64,000 bases of DNA from positions 57,100,015 to 57,164,014 of the forward strand of contig NC_057823.1 in NCBI RefSeq assembly GCF_910594005.1, given 5' to 3'. This stretch comes from Cervus elaphus (Eukaryota > Chordata > Mammalia > Artiodactyla > Cervidae). This document shows, piece by piece, positions 22,169 through 33,651 of the stretch (its first letter is position 1; every line of letters begins with the position of its first letter). Made by a program: the position numbers and the translations under genes. Under the pieces are notes generated by a model that was given only the letters and a program-made list of their open reading frames with translations, did not search any database and was not told the DNA's origin.

Positions 22169-22344
22169 GTACTGCTGGTTTGAATCTCTTAATTAATAGG
22201 AAGAGTCAGAAAATATGGTCTTGCCATTCTGTGGTGGCAAGAGTTGGAGATGAGGAGGTCTTTAATGATCAGAGAATATTGATTTTCAATCCAATCGTTA
22301 AGCCACATCATGAACACTTGACTATCTGGATGCACTGCATGTGC
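22169..22344. other. Unclassified spacer
   Basis: Nothing recognised between the microsatellite and the L1. Confidence 0.5.
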
Positions 22345-22449
22345 CTCTAAACAAGTATAGAGATGTACACATAGAGAACAGACAGGTGGACACAGAGGGG
22401 GAAGAGGTGGGGCGGGATGAATTAGGAGATTGGGGTTGACACATATATA

Positions 22450-22785
22450 CTAGGCCCTTGGAGAGCAAGGAGATAAAAATAGTCCATCCTAAAGGAGATG
22501 AGTCCTGAATCTTCATTGGAAGGACTGATGATGAAGCTGAAGCTCCCAAATACTTTGGCCACCTGATGCAAAGAACTGACTCATTAGAAAAGACACTGAT
22601 GCTGAGAAAGATTGAAGATGGGAGGAGAAGGGGATGACAGAGGATGAGGTGGTTGGATGGCATCACTGACTTGATGGACATGAGTTTGAGCAAGATCCAA
22701 GAGTTGGTGATAGACAGGGAAGCCTAGCGTGTTGCAGTCCATGGGGTCACAAAGAGCTGGACACGACTGAGTGGCTGAACTGAAC
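22450..22785 (+). mobile_element. 5'-truncated BovB inside L1
   Basis: From CTTGGAGAGCAAGGAGATAA to GACTGAGTGGCTGAACTGAA. Typical BovB 3' end, diverged. Confidence 0.9.
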
Positions 22786-22970
22786 ACTGCCATGTGTGAA
22801 ATATTTAGTTAGTGGGAACCTGCTGTATAGCTCAGGGAGCTCAGCTCAGTGCTCTGTGGTGACCTAGAGGGGTGTGAGGGAGGTCTAAGACAGAGGGAGA
22901 TGTATGTGGACATACAGCTGATTTACTCTGTTTTATAGCAGAAGCTAACCCAGCATTGTAAAGCGACTAT

Positions 22971-23177
22971 GTGTGTGTGTTAGTTGCTCAGTTGTATCCT
23001 ACTCTTTGCAACCCCATGAACCCCCCAGGCTACTCTGTCCATGGAATTCTCCAGGCAAGAATACTTGAGTGTGTTGCCATCCCCCTCCTCCAGGAGATCT
23101 TCCTGACCCAGGGATTGAACCTGGGTCTCTTGCATTGCAGGCAGACTCTTTACTGTCTGAGTCACTAGGGAAGCCCC
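22971..23177 (-). mobile_element. Bov-tA SINE inside L1
   Basis: Antisense, full length. TSD AAAGCGACTAT (22960-22970) and AAAGCAGCTAT (23178-23188), matching the interrupted L1 end. Confidence 0.9.
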
Positions 23178-23236
23178 AAAGCAGCTATACCCCAACTATA
23201 TATATATGATCTGTATCAATTAAAAAAAAAGAGAAA

Positions 23237-24788
23237 GTCTCTCCTCTAAAGTATATTAAAAGAAAACATCTTCATTAGAAAATGTTACATACATAATCCA
23301 AAAATGTTTGTTTTTGCAATTACACTAGCAACACTAGAAAATTATGACAGAGACTTAGAGGAAGCACGTAGAGCCTAAAAACAGGCTTTCCCAACACTGC
23401 TAATCAATTCTTCATCCTCAAAAATTTGTCCCCATCCTTTCAACTTGTCACCATCACCATCACTACCATCATCCTCATGGTTGGTTCTTTCCACATTCTG
23501 TTTAGTATATTGCTCTTGACTTTGAACTGCTGTTAGCTTAAATTCAACAAATGGTTATTAAGTACCAATTAAGTACAGCTTAATATGAAACTTAATATAT
23601 AACACTTTTAGCTTCCACTAAAAGGTGAAACAAAGGTGAAAGGTGAAACAAAGTTATTGCCAGTTTTACTTACTGATTCAACTGGATAAATACTGTTAAC
23701 GATTCAGGAAGAAATATTATCCAAATAATTTGATCAAGTAGTAAAAATTTACACTTCCTTTATAGAGTCAGCTAACATTCTCTGTCACTTTAACTCTACC
23801 TTTCCTCTCTCAATTATCTTTTTTCAAACATATGTGGATATTTGCATGAAAATACTGATCATAGAAAATAGTTTGTCTTGTGTAAACCGTAAGGAAGCAC
23901 AAAACTCAAATAGTTATTCAGTATGATTAGGATCACAGTTATGATTGGAATATTATCATGACTTTGCTTTCCAGATAGTAGCCAACCAATCACTGCAGAA
24001 CTAACTTCCTCCTGGGTGATGTGGGTGTTAGCTGTGGTCTGAGGTGATGAAGATCCAGATAACTTGTGAGATCTGGAAAGCCAAGGGAGCGAAAAATAGT
24101 TCTGGTTCAGTCAGTCTCATTTAAAAATTTACTTAAAAACCCTATGCCTTAACCAAATTGACATCATTAATGATGTTATGTCCTTCTCAAAAATGCTGTT
24201 GCTCCTAATTTGAAACAAGCACTTCCTTTAGGGCTAATTAAGCTGATGAATGACATTTCTGAAGACCACAGAATTAATGTGTTCAGTCTATAGCAAAGCC
24301 AGGGATGTTGGTTACGATGACTTAGAATTTGGACTTCCAAAAATAACTACTCTCTTTACTCTGGGAAGGCATGGATTGGGTGAAAGGGAAAAAAGAACTA
24401 CTTCATTAATGTTTTTATTTTGTTTTCTTTTGGCATTTCCCCTTTTTCTACCAAAACATGGATATAGACTTAGAGAGGGCATTTATTTATTGCAACATTG
24501 GCATCTATTAATTTTTCCCACCCAATAGTAATTTTTTCTCTTGTAAGAAATTTACCCCATTCTTAGAATAGTTTGTGTGATATCGACCTCACCCTCAGCT
24601 TCAGGACTGGGTCTTGACTGGTTTAAGGCACTAGAAGGGTCTTAGTCTGTTGTGATTAGATCAGAAATGGACACATGGTTTAATTGGTGGCCATGGGCTA
24701 GTAAGAAACTGATTGTTTCAGGAAAATGAAAGTTTACTTCTTTAGAAGGAACTATGACGGCATTCCACTCACTGGATCCAGACAGGAT
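23237..24788. other. Unclassified, repeat-poor stretch
   Basis: No ruminant transposon. Noted: an imperfect (ATC)n near 23447-23477, an L2-end-like CAACAAATGGTTATTAAGTA near 23548, a small tandem duplication of AGGTGAAACAAAGG near 23620-23652, and a 92-codon open frame (24250-24528) without a recognisable product. Confidence 0.5.
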
Positions 24789-24800
24789 CTTTTTATCCTA

Positions 24801-25139
24801 TGAAAAAAGGATAAAAAAGTGAAAAGTGAAAGTGAAATTTGCCTAGTCATGTCCAACTCTTTGTGACCCTGTGGACTGTATAGTCCATGGAATTCTCCAG
24901 GCCAGAATACTGGACTGGGTAGCCTTTCCCTTCTCCAGGGGATCTTTCCAACCCAGGGATCAAACCCAGGTCTCCCACATTGCAGGCTGATTCTTTACCA
25001 GCTGAGCCACAAGGGAAGCCCAGGAATACTGGAATGGGTAGCCTATCCCTTCTCCATCGGATATTCCTGACCCAGGAATCAAACTGGGATCTCCTGCATT
25101 GCAGGCGGATTCTTTACCAACTGAGCTATGAGGGAAGCC
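24801..25139 (-). mobile_element. Bov-tA2 SINE (two tRNA heads), antisense
   Basis: A full Bov-tA is followed on its head side by a second tRNA-Glu-type head ending GAGCTATGAGGGAAGCCC, the known Bov-tA2 arrangement. TSD CTTTTTATCCTA (24789-24800) and CTTTTTATCTTA (25140-25151), 11 of 12. Confidence 0.95.
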
Positions 25140-25151
25140 CTTTTTATCTTA

Positions 25152-25703
25152 AGGTGTGATTGTATCTGTGAATGAAGCAGAAGCAGAGCAACTAAATGCA
25201 AAGTATGGCAAGCGGGGTGGGAGTGGAGGAAACCAAAAATACGAAGCTGGTTCTGATCTCAGTGAGTCCTAAATTATTTTCTTCTGAAGAGGAACTACTC
25301 CTGAACTGGACAGATCCAGAGCCAGTAAATTTGTTTTCTTTATGTAGACAGTTTAGACAGATTTAAAGAGGTAGGCAGAGTCCTGATATAGTTAAACCAC
25401 AAGGTTCTGAAGAAGAAAGTGAAGAATTAGCCATACTCCACTCACCCAGACATATCAATCATTCCAGTATTGGTGAGATGTTAAGCTGTTTTGGATTCTT
25501 CCAGACAGATTAGAGGAAAAGTTAGATAATTATTTCTGTACTCTTGAGACAAAGGAGGACTTTTCAAGTATTTCACTGGAGCTGGAAACTATAATGAAAA
25601 AGGTCAATCTAACCTCATAAAAGTTTAAAACTCTTTATATAGAGAAAAGTAGTAGCAAAGTTAAAAGACATGATAAACTGGAAAAAATAAACACAATAGT
25701 ACA
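25152..25703. other. Unclassified sequence
   Basis: No recognised repeat or exon. Confidence 0.5.
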
Positions 25704-25915
25704 TGTGTGTATGTTAGTCGCTCAGTCATGTCTGACTCTCTGCGACCCCATGGATTGTAACCTATCAGGCTCTTCTGTGCATGGGATTTTCCAGGCAAGA
25801 ATACTGGAGTAGGTTGCCATTTCCTTCTCCGGGGGATCTTCCTGACTCAGGGATCGAACCCAGGTCTCCTGCATTGCAGACAGATGCTTTACTGTCTGAA
25901 CTACTAGGGAAGCCC
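25704..25915 (-). mobile_element. Bov-tA SINE, antisense
   Basis: Full length, TTAGTCGCTCAGTCATGTC to AACTACTAGGGAAGCCC. The B box is intact (GGTTCGATCCC on the minus strand). Confidence 0.9.
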
Positions 25916-26049
25916 TGAGCTAAAGAATTAATACTATTAATATATAAACAATTTTCTCAAATTAGTAATTAAAAGTTGAGTAAAAGTAAAAAGCACAGAA
26001 AATAAATAGGTGATTCACAGAAGAAACATATATGTATCTCCAAATAATC

Positions 26050-26460
26050 AGCTCTACTCTGGCTAGCTTTGGGACTTTGAGCAATGAATCTTACTTCTCT
26101 ACTTTGCACCTCCTTATTGGTTAAAACAGGGCTTCCCTGGTGGCTCAAATGATAAAGAATCTGCCTGCAATGCAGAGGACCTGGGTTTGATCCCTGGGTC
26201 AAAAAGATTCCTTGGAGAAGGGAATAGCTATCCTCTCCAGTATTCTTGCCTGAAGAATTTCATGGACAGAGGGGCCTGGTGGGCTATGGGCCATGGGGTC
26301 GCAAAGAGTTGGACATGACTGAGTGACTAACACCTTCACTTCACTTTTCATTGTTTAAAACAGGGATAAGGTCATCTGCTTCACAGCATTTTTATAAATG
26401 CAAAATGAAAAAAGATCATGTGAAATATTTTATAAATATGAAGAATTAGATTTAGGAAAT
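26050..26460 (+). mobile_element. MIR SINE, split by Bov-tA
   Basis: Left part 26050-26129 (GCTTTGGGACTTTGAGCAAT ... CCTCCTTATTGG) and right part 26355-26460 (ATAAGGTCATCTGCTTCACA) read through as one sense MIR. Confidence 0.75.
26130..26354 (+). mobile_element. Bov-tA SINE inside MIR
   Basis: Sense, complete. TSD TTAAAACAGG (26121-26130 and 26355-26364), one or two bases of which overlap the start of the head. Confidence 0.92.
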
Positions 26461-26734
26461 GGCCTCCAAATTTACTCATATGGTTGTCTTATCTCGTCAT
26501 TTTGCTTGTGGAAGAAGGAGAGTAACCAAGAAGACCTTGTGATTCAGAAAGTTTGTTTTCAACTTCTGATTGCTAAGTTTTGATCATAATACCATACCTG
26601 TTTGGGTCAATGGATTCAATGACCAAAATAGATAAGCTACAACTAGAGCAATAAGTTTAATGTGCAACTGATTGATGTGTTGCTACAAAGTACTCATGGC
26701 TAAGGCTAGGGAGAAAAACAATTGCTACCATCAA
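26461..26734. other. Unclassified sequence
   Basis: Nothing recognised. The open frame at 26398-26583 overlaps MIR and is not a gene. Confidence 0.5.
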
Positions 26735-26970
26735 GAGCCAATTCTAGATAGATAGTATTTTAAATACTTTTCAAGCACTATCTCTGATCTTTACAATGAC
26801 CCTGTAAGGATATTATGTAACTGTTTTTTGTTTTGTTTTGTTTTGGAAATTGATGCCCTCAGAGACTAAGTAACTTGCTTAACTAATAAAGAAGAGAACC
26901 AAATAGTGGGTTCAGGTCAGAGTCACACATTCACACTCATGCTGCTCTTTTACTTCTAATGTTATAGTCA
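26735..26970 (-). mobile_element. MIR SINE, antisense, with a (GTTTT)n insert
   Basis: CAATGACCCTGTAAGGATAT, then (GTTTT)n at about 26828-26844 in place of the CCATTTTACAG block, then GAGACTAAGTAACTTGCTTA. Confidence 0.8.
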
Positions 26971-27329
26971 GGTAATTATTTTGAGTGAAAAAAAAAAAAA
27001 ACTAGAATATCGGGATTATATATGCAACATTTTTCTTGTGTTTTCTCTACTTTACATATGTATTGGTGTCCCAACTTCAAATCAAGACTGGGTGTGGAAC
27101 AAATCTTTCAGAAGCCAATGAGTGCCAAGCACTATACTTGGTGTTGGGAAGTTTAAAAAATGAGATTAGGTGGTGTTTCTACCCAGAACATATTATTTCT
27201 TTTTTTCTCAGCTTATAGCACAGGGTGCTTTATTGTTAGGTACTCATTGCATGCATCACCATTTGCAATTGCATTATTAACCTCTCTAAAACTCAGGGCT
27301 ATGAAGTTTCAACCTAACATTCTTAGGTT
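26971..27329. other. Unclassified; poly(A) and a possible L2 piece
   Basis: A 14-base A run ends at about 27001. GAGTGCCAAGCACTATACTTGG-type sequence at about 27120 suggests a short antisense L2 end. Two overlapping open frames have no recognisable product. Confidence 0.4.
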
Positions 27330-27545
27330 GAAATCATCACTTCGCTACTTGCTCACAACTAACTAGTTTGCTACTTGCTAACTGTATAACTCTGTATGTT
27401 TCCTCCTTATCAAATGAGGAGAATAAAAACTTTTTGATGGCACTGATATGAGAATTGAGATACTTTGTATAAAGCACTTACCAGAATACCTAGAACACAG
27501 TGGGCACCCAACAAATGATGCATTTGATAATAGTTATTATTATGG
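27330..27545 (+). mobile_element. MIR SINE, sense
   Basis: TTGCTAACTGTATAACTCTG, CTTATCAAATGAGGAGAATA, GAGAATTGAGATACTTTGTA and AACACAGTGGGCACCCAACA in order, then TTATTATTATGG. Confidence 0.8.
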
Positions 27546-28452
27546 TTGACTTCTATATTCAAGTCTGAAGGTGATGCATTTCAATGAAAAACTATAGTCT
27601 ATTTTGCTTTCATCAAAATCAGCAATGAGTTGAATTAACAGAGCTCTATATAGGGGATGATAATTTTAGTTTGAGGACACTAGGACCTTCAAATTTCAGT
27701 TTTCATTATATTGCTAAAAAGAAAAGATCTAACTGAGATCTACCACAGAGTTAGAAATTCTTATGAACCCTTGATGGGGCTAAAGTGCCCATGGATTTCT
27801 TTATCTCAGGGCAAAGTCAGCAGCAGAGAACAGCAACAGTTGGACTACTCCTAGGTCGCAGTATTTTAAAAGATGTCTCATGGTCCATTGTATTCCAAGT
27901 TGTATACATTTTTATTTTAATATTGAGATCTCTGACAACCTGACTGGTTCCCAGAGGATTCCACCCAGGTTAGAGCAGAATCACATTGCACCTCTCTCCG
28001 AAATGAAAATGTCATCTGTTATTATATCAACATGACATTGTGTGCATTAGCATATTTCAAATACACACCAATTTACATAATGCTTAGAAAACCATCTTTC
28101 TGTGTTGCATAAAGCTTTTCATCTCTCCCCTTTATTTATTGCTGTTATTGGAGGCTGACATACCTATGCATAGAAGACTGTGTGTGCAAGTTAAATGTGA
28201 CTGTGAGCAGTGGGAGTCTAGTATGGACAACTCTGGCCAGACAGAAGCAGCCAGGTGTACTGTTCTCCCTAAAAGGACACTGGGGGACTCTTCATTTATT
28301 ATGACCTGTGCCATTTTGTGCATTTCCTATTTATTTCCACTATTCTGTAAATCTATGAACTTCTGGTAACACTTAGAAGTATTTGAACATTATTTTCTAT
28401 TGTTTTTATTGGTGGTAGATTTTACCTGTAAATAATTTTTAGAGAACTTTGG
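27546..28452. other. Unclassified, repeat-poor stretch
   Basis: About 900 bases with no recognised family. Short open frames lie on both strands at 28132-28369, with no recognisable product. Confidence 0.5.
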
Positions 28453-28943
28453 CTTCAGTTCAGTTCAGTTCCGTTGCTCAGTCCTGTCTGACTCTTTGTG
28501 ACCCCGTGGACTGCAGCATGCCAGGCCTCCCTGTCTATCACCAACTCCTGGAGTTTACTCAAATTCATGCCCATTGGGTCGGTGATGCCATCCAACCATC
28601 TCATCCTCTGTTATCCCCTTCTCCTCCTGCCCCCAATCCCTCCCAGCATCGGGGTCTTTTCAAACGAGTCAGCTCTTCACATTAGGTGGCCAAAGTATTG
28701 GAGTTTCAGCTTCAACATCAGACCTTCCAGTGAATATTCAGGACTAATTCCCCTGAGGATGGACTGGTTGGATCTCCTTGCAGCCCAAGGGACTCTCAAG
28801 AGTCTTCTCCAACACCACAGTTCAAAAGCATCAATTCTTCTGCACTCAGCCTTCTTGATAGTCCAACTTTCACATCCATACGTGACCACTGGAAAAACCA
28901 TAGCCTTGACTAGACGGACCTTTGTTGGCAAAGTAATGTCTCT
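28453..28943 (-). mobile_element. 5'-truncated BovB
   Basis: Antisense BovB 3' end from TTCAGTTCAGTTCAGTTCCG to GGCAAAGTAATGTCTC. The open frames of 28498-29016 (+) and 28677-28931 (-) are frames of this element. Confidence 0.92.
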
Positions 28944-30574
28944 CTTAGATATTTGTTTTTTTCTGTTTCAGATTTTTCTCATCTCAGTTGGAAGTTGTTT
29001 CCAGGTACGTCTTTGAGACTTCTGGGAAACAAACACTGAGATTGAATCAGGAGTGCAAAACATGTGTTTAGTAGAAAAACCTGAGGAAGGAAAAGGGAGC
29101 AGATAGGATTGGGGAGGGAGAGCTGGCAGACTGCAGTGCAGGTCTCATAAAGGCTATACTAGCACAGAGCGGGGTTACCTATTAGAAGATCCCTGTGTTG
29201 GACAGAAATGGTTTGGGCCTTGTCCCATGGCTTTGCCCAGTCACCAGCTTAGGTCACTTATGGCTGAAAACATGAGATGGGCCCAGAGGAACTAACCCCT
29301 GGGAACTGGATGCTAACTAGGGTCCCCAGAGCTGGGTAGCAAGTCCTTTCTTGAAGTGGGATCTAAGTGCATCTTTGGGCTTGTCACTTGGCTGCTCTCC
29401 TCTTACTGCAAAGAAATATTTGTTTTTCCTTAAAGTTGGAGGTTTGGAAGACATAAGAAAATGTAAGGAAACATGTGACTCTCCTCTTGTTCCAAAATAC
29501 TCTTATAACTGTGAAATTCTGACTGCCTATTTGTGGGCTGTTAGGGAAAAGGCTGATCGCCACTGTTAGTTTGCAAGTCTTTTGAAAGTAGTGTCTGCAG
29601 TGGACAACTGCTGAATTTTCATCTCATCCTTCAAAACCAAGTGGAAGCAAAAGTGGGTGCCTCTTGTTGTTCCAAAGAAGCTAATCACCAAACTGTTTTC
29701 ACAGTTCATTTAGAATTTACTGTAGAATAATATTCATAAGTCATCAGAGATATTGAAACTACTGGCCATGCATTTCAGGGAACTATCTAGCTATTAATCA
29801 CTCAACAATCCCTGTTTGATTGGTGAAATTGAGTGTAAGGAAAATGGCACCATCTCTCAGAGGATAAATGTGTGTTTCTATGAATGCTTGTGACATAAGA
29901 TACTTTCCCACAACCCATCTTCTTCCCATCTCCATCCCTTGCTCTGAACAAGAAGTTTGTTATATGTGTGTTTATTGCTCAGTGGATCACACTGTGGATG
30001 CGGCATTCTGTGTGTTCAGATGGTATTTGGCATCTGCCAGTTGCACTGTCTGCTTACAGATGTTCCCCATAATGTTTCATTAGGTAGTTGAGCTGACTCA
30101 CTTGATGGTTCCTTTACAAATTGAAATGTTTTATTGCTTAATTATAGACATATTTAGAAATGCTGAAAATCCTGACTTTGGACTCAGAGTAGTTTTCATC
30201 ATAAAGCCCTTGTCTCCTGGGCCATCTTCTTCTCTTTTTAAAATTAGAAAGCATTCTGTTAAGACCCTTGAAAAAATATGTACTTCCATATTCCCCTTCC
30301 ACCCGAGAGACTCATTCTTCATCTGTAAAATGATGGAATTGGACTAAGGGAATTTTAATGTCTCATGTAGGCCTGTACCCATGTGTTTCAAGGGAAATGC
30401 CTTTCCTCTCTGAAGACTAATAAAAAATAATGACTGGACTGATTCTGCTAGACTCATTCCACTCACTGACACAGGTGCAATAAGATACCAGGCTCTAGGA
30501 GGGAAATAGAGGGCTCTTATATCCAGAGGCCTCAGGAGAGATTTGACAATGTGACCTCTATAAGAGAGCCTAGA
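28944..30574. other. Unclassified sequence
   Basis: 1.6 kb without ruminant elements. Part of 28980-29340 has an LTR-like texture but I cannot name it. A CATCTGTAAAATGATGGAAT motif at about 30319 is a MIR-type tail. Short open frames here have no recognisable product. Confidence 0.4.
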
Positions 30575-30790
30575 AATAACAGTAGTTATTCCTCATTTTG
30601 TGCTTATATTGTGCCCCCATGACTAGTGTTTACATTTATTACATGGATAAAACCCTATGAGAACAGCATCACTGACCCCATTTTATAGATGTTGAGAATG
30701 AGACTATAAAGAATAAGCAACATGGCTATGGTCACTGGACTTCCAGGGGGCTGAGCAAGGTACGGACATGGGTTCCACCTGATGCTGCTG
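30575..30790 (-). mobile_element. MIR SINE, antisense
   Basis: AGTGTTTACATTTATTACAT, AACCCTATGAGAACAGCATC, CCCCATTTTATAGATGTTGA in antisense MIR order. Confidence 0.75.
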
Positions 30791-30979
30791 TTCTGAGTCA
30801 TCACACTGTACTTCTCTGGTCATTGTATTGGTTCATTCATTCTATGCTTGGGATCAAGACCCTGCATCATACCAGGGCTGATCAAAGAAAGGGTGAACAT
30901 TTGGCAGGATAAGTCTGTGGTGGAGATGAGGAAGTTCTCTGTATCCTTTGTGGATGAGATCACGTTGTGTTTATGCTAT
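30791..30979. other. Unclassified spacer
   Basis: Nothing recognised. Confidence 0.5.
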
Positions 30980-31656
30980 CAGTTCAGTCGCTCAATCATA
31001 TCTGAATCTTTGCGACCCCATGGACTGCAGCATGCCAGGCTTCCCTGTCCATCATCAACTCCCAGAGCTTATTCAAACACATGTCCATCGAGTCGGTGAT
31101 GCTGTCCAAGCATCTCATCCTCTGTCATCCATTTTTCTTCCTGCCTTCAGTCTTTCCCAGCATCAGGGTCTTTTCCAATGAGTCAGTTCTTCGCATCAGG
31201 TGGCCAAATTATTAGAGCTTCAACATCAGTCCTTCCAATGAATACTCCGGACTGATTTCCTTTAGGATTAACTGGTTTGATCTTGCAGTCCAAGGGACTC
31301 TCAAGACTCTTCTCCAACACCACAGTTCAAAAGCATCCATTCTTTGGTGCCCAGCTTTCTTTATAGTCCAACTCTCACATCCCTACATGACCACTGGAAA
31401 AAACATAGCTTTGATTACAGGGACCTTTGTCAGCAAAGTAATGTCTCTGCTTTTTAATATGCTGTCTAGGTTGGTCATAGTTTTTTTTCCAAGGTGCAAG
31501 CATCTTTTAATTCCATAGCTGCAGTGGCCATCTGCAGTGATTTTGGAGCCCGAAAAAATAAAGTCAGCCATTGTTTCCATTGTTTACCCATCTATTTGCC
31601 ATGAAGTGATGGGACCTGATGTCATGATCTTAGTTTTTTGAATGTTGAGTTTTAAG
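30980..31656 (-). mobile_element. 5'-truncated BovB
   Basis: Antisense, from CAGTTCAGTCGCTCAATCAT to GAATGTTGAGTTTTAAG. It includes the region coding for the BovB C-terminus but stops before the RT catalytic box. No TSD seen. Confidence 0.92.
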
Positions 31657-32239
31657 TTTTCCCATAATGTTCTGGAAACTATTTCCTGCACATGTTATCT
31701 CAAGAGAATATCTGGCCTCTTACCTGACTTTATTTCTCTTTCTGCACTTTGTCTGGGAATTGTTTCCCTCCTGACAGCCCTGAAGTCAGTGTCTCATCCA
31801 CATCAGCCGTGTTTTATGGTTGCCACTATCTTAATCACAGCTTGTAATTCTCTAGTTCATTTATTGGAGGGAAGTATTGGAGAGTGTTAGGAGGTATGGT
31901 GGCAAGACTGATTTTTCTCCATGTGGCATCCTAAAGAGTGTGCATGCAGGGTGAGAGAGGACTCTTTAAAGAAACACAGTGGGGTGGAAGTTGCAGGTAT
32001 GTGGCGAAAAAACATAGAATCACATTCCCTCCCAACCCTAAATTTGCAGCATTACTTTCAAGTCACCATTTCAGAAAGCAGAACTTTTCTGTGCTTACCT
32101 CTGTCTTTGAACTTATCATACACTAATTTAATTGCTTGCTTTTCGATCTTCCAAACACAGCTGACCTCCTGTGTATTGTTTACATTGAATCATCAGCAAC
32201 ACATTTCTCCTGGACCTCAAGTTTCTTTCTTTTTTTTTA
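31657..32239. other. Unclassified sequence holding the left arm of an inverted repeat
   Basis: Positions 31670-31753 are the inverted partner of 32414-32497. The rest is not recognised. Open frames at 31642-31890 and 31921-32364 have no recognisable product. Confidence 0.5.
31670..31753 (+). repeat. 84-bp inverted repeat, left arm
   Basis: Reverse complement matches 32414-32497 at 78 of 84 bases, with a perfect core of 49 bases. It starts 13 bases from the 5' truncation point of the preceding BovB. Confidence 0.95.
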
Positions 32240-32640
32240 TTCAAAAACTGCTTAATGGACACTACCATGTATCAGACACTGATTTAGGCATTAAAAATGC
32301 AGTAGTGAACAAGACACATTTTTCCCAGCATAAGCTCACATTCAAGCAAAAAGATAGTTGGTAAATAAACAGAGACCAGGCAAAGATATATGTATGAAGA
32401 AGTTTTATGCAGTGACAAAGTATAGAAAGAGAAATAAAGTCAGGTAAGAGGCCAGATATTCTCTTGAGATAATGTGTTCAGGAAGTAGTTTCCAGAAATA
32501 TAAAATGTGCAGAGTCAAATCTACCAATAAGAATGTTCCATGTAGTAGAAACAGCAAATAAAGACTTGAGACACAGATGGACTTGACCAATTTAAGGAAT
32601 ATGAAGCTAGTGCATGGAATATTCAAAAAATTCACAGTGG
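32240..32640 (-). mobile_element. L2-type LINE remnant, antisense
   Basis: TGGACACTACCATGTATCAG, GCAGTAGTGAACAAGACACA and AAGCTCACATTCAAGCAAAA follow antisense L2 3' order. The right arm of the inverted repeat is inside it. Confidence 0.55.
32414..32497 (-). repeat. 84-bp inverted repeat, right arm
   Basis: Partner of 31670-31753, 660 bases away. The similarity does not visibly extend beyond the 84 bases on either side. Confidence 0.95.
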
Positions 32641-32704
32641 TGCCATAAGCACCACTGAGTTAATAAACAGCCCTGAGGCTATATGCTATAGTAAGAAGTT
32701 GAAC

Positions 32705-32875
32705 ATATCCTTGCTGAACAAGTATTTATTAAATAGTAGCTAGGCAGCAGGCATTGTTCTAGACTATTTTAAATTGTAAAAGTACAGTTATAAAAAAATT
32801 AGATGATTTTCTAGTCTTTTGGAGATCTTACATTCTTGGATTAGAGACAGACAAGAAGTCAGATGACTCATTATT
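32705..32875 (-). mobile_element. L2 LINE 3' end, antisense
   Basis: AACAAGTATTTATTAAATAG, AGGCATTGTTCTAGACTATT, GGAGATCTTACATTCTTGGA and GAGACAGACAAG match the antisense L2 end closely. Confidence 0.7.
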
Positions 32876-32986
32876 GGAGTGGGTAGCCATTCCCTTCTCC
32901 AGGGTATCTTCCTTACCCAGGGATTGAACCTGGGTCTCTTGCATTGCAGGCAGATTCTTTACTGTCTGAGCCACCAGGGAAACCCT
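32876..32986 (-). mobile_element. Truncated Bov-tA SINE, head half only
   Basis: Only the tRNA-Glu-derived part plus a few bases of tail remain, GGAGTGGGTAGCC to GAGCCACCAGGGAAACCC, antisense. Confidence 0.85.
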
Positions 32987-33037
32987 AATATATATATATA
33001 TACACACACACACATACAAACACACACACACACACAT
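32987..33037. repeat. (TA)n(CA)n microsatellite
   Basis: (TA)n then two (CA)n blocks directly after the SINE head. Confidence 0.95.
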
Positions 33038-33062
33038 AGTTAATTAGCTATAAGTATATGTG

Positions 33063-33616
33063 TTAAAAGACGCTTACTCCTTGGAAGGAAAGTTATAACC
33101 AACCTAGATAGCATATTAAAAAGCAGAGACATTACTTTGCCAACAAAGGTCCATCTCATCAAGGCTGTGGTTTTGCTAGTGGTAATGTATGGATGTGAGA
33201 GTTGGACTGTGAAGAAAGCTGAGCACCGAAGAATTGATGCTTTTGAACTGTGGTGTTGGAGAAGACTCTTGAGAGTCCCTTGGACTGCAAGGAGATCCAA
33301 CTAATCCATCCTAAAGGAAATCAGTCCTGGGTGTTCATTGGAAGGACTGATGCTGAAGCTGAAACTCCAGTACTTTGGCCACTTGATGTGAAGAGTTGAC
33401 TCATTGGAAAAGACCCTGATGCTGGGAGGGATTTGGGGCAGGAGGAGAAGGGGACGACAGAGGATGAGATGGCTGGATGGCATCACTGACTCGACGGACA
33501 TGAGTTTGAGTGGACTCCGGGAGTTGGTGATGGACAGGGAGGCTTGGCGTGCTGCAATTCATGGGGTCGCAAAGAGTCGGACACAATGAGTGACTGAACT
33601 GAACTGAACTGAACTG
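33063..33616 (+). mobile_element. 5'-truncated BovB
   Basis: Sense, starting at AAGACGCTTACTCCTTGGAA and ending in a fourfold AACTG repeat. Close to consensus. The flanks are AT-rich, so no TSD can be called. Confidence 0.92.
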
Positions 33617-33651
33617 ATATGTATATATATAGTTAGTATACATGTGTATAT

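Larger units (their letters stand above)
22345..23236 (+). mobile_element. Artiodactyl L1 3' UTR, interrupted twice
   Basis: Plus-strand L1 3' UTR in three parts: 22345-22449, 22786-22970 (AACCTGCTGTATAGCTCAGG, then GACCTAGAGGGGTGTGAGGG) and 23178-23236 ending in an A-rich tail. BovB and Bov-tA copies occupy the two gaps. The L1 is therefore older than both. Confidence 0.85.

Noticed and set aside
28498..29016. 172-codon plus-strand frame
   Set aside because: Opposite-strand frame of an antisense BovB, a pattern that recurs at every antisense BovB here.
28980..29340. Endogenous retroviral LTR
   Set aside because: The texture is suggestive, but I could not see TG/CA ends, a polyadenylation signal in place or a paired LTR.
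31921..32364. 147-codon frame
   Set aside because: Runs from unclassified sequence into an L2-like remnant; no domain, no supporting splice structure.
31670..32497. Complete DNA transposon bounded by the 84-bp inverted repeat
   Set aside because: No TSD outside the arms, no transposase remnant inside, and one arm lies within an L2-like sequence. A local inverted duplication fits better.
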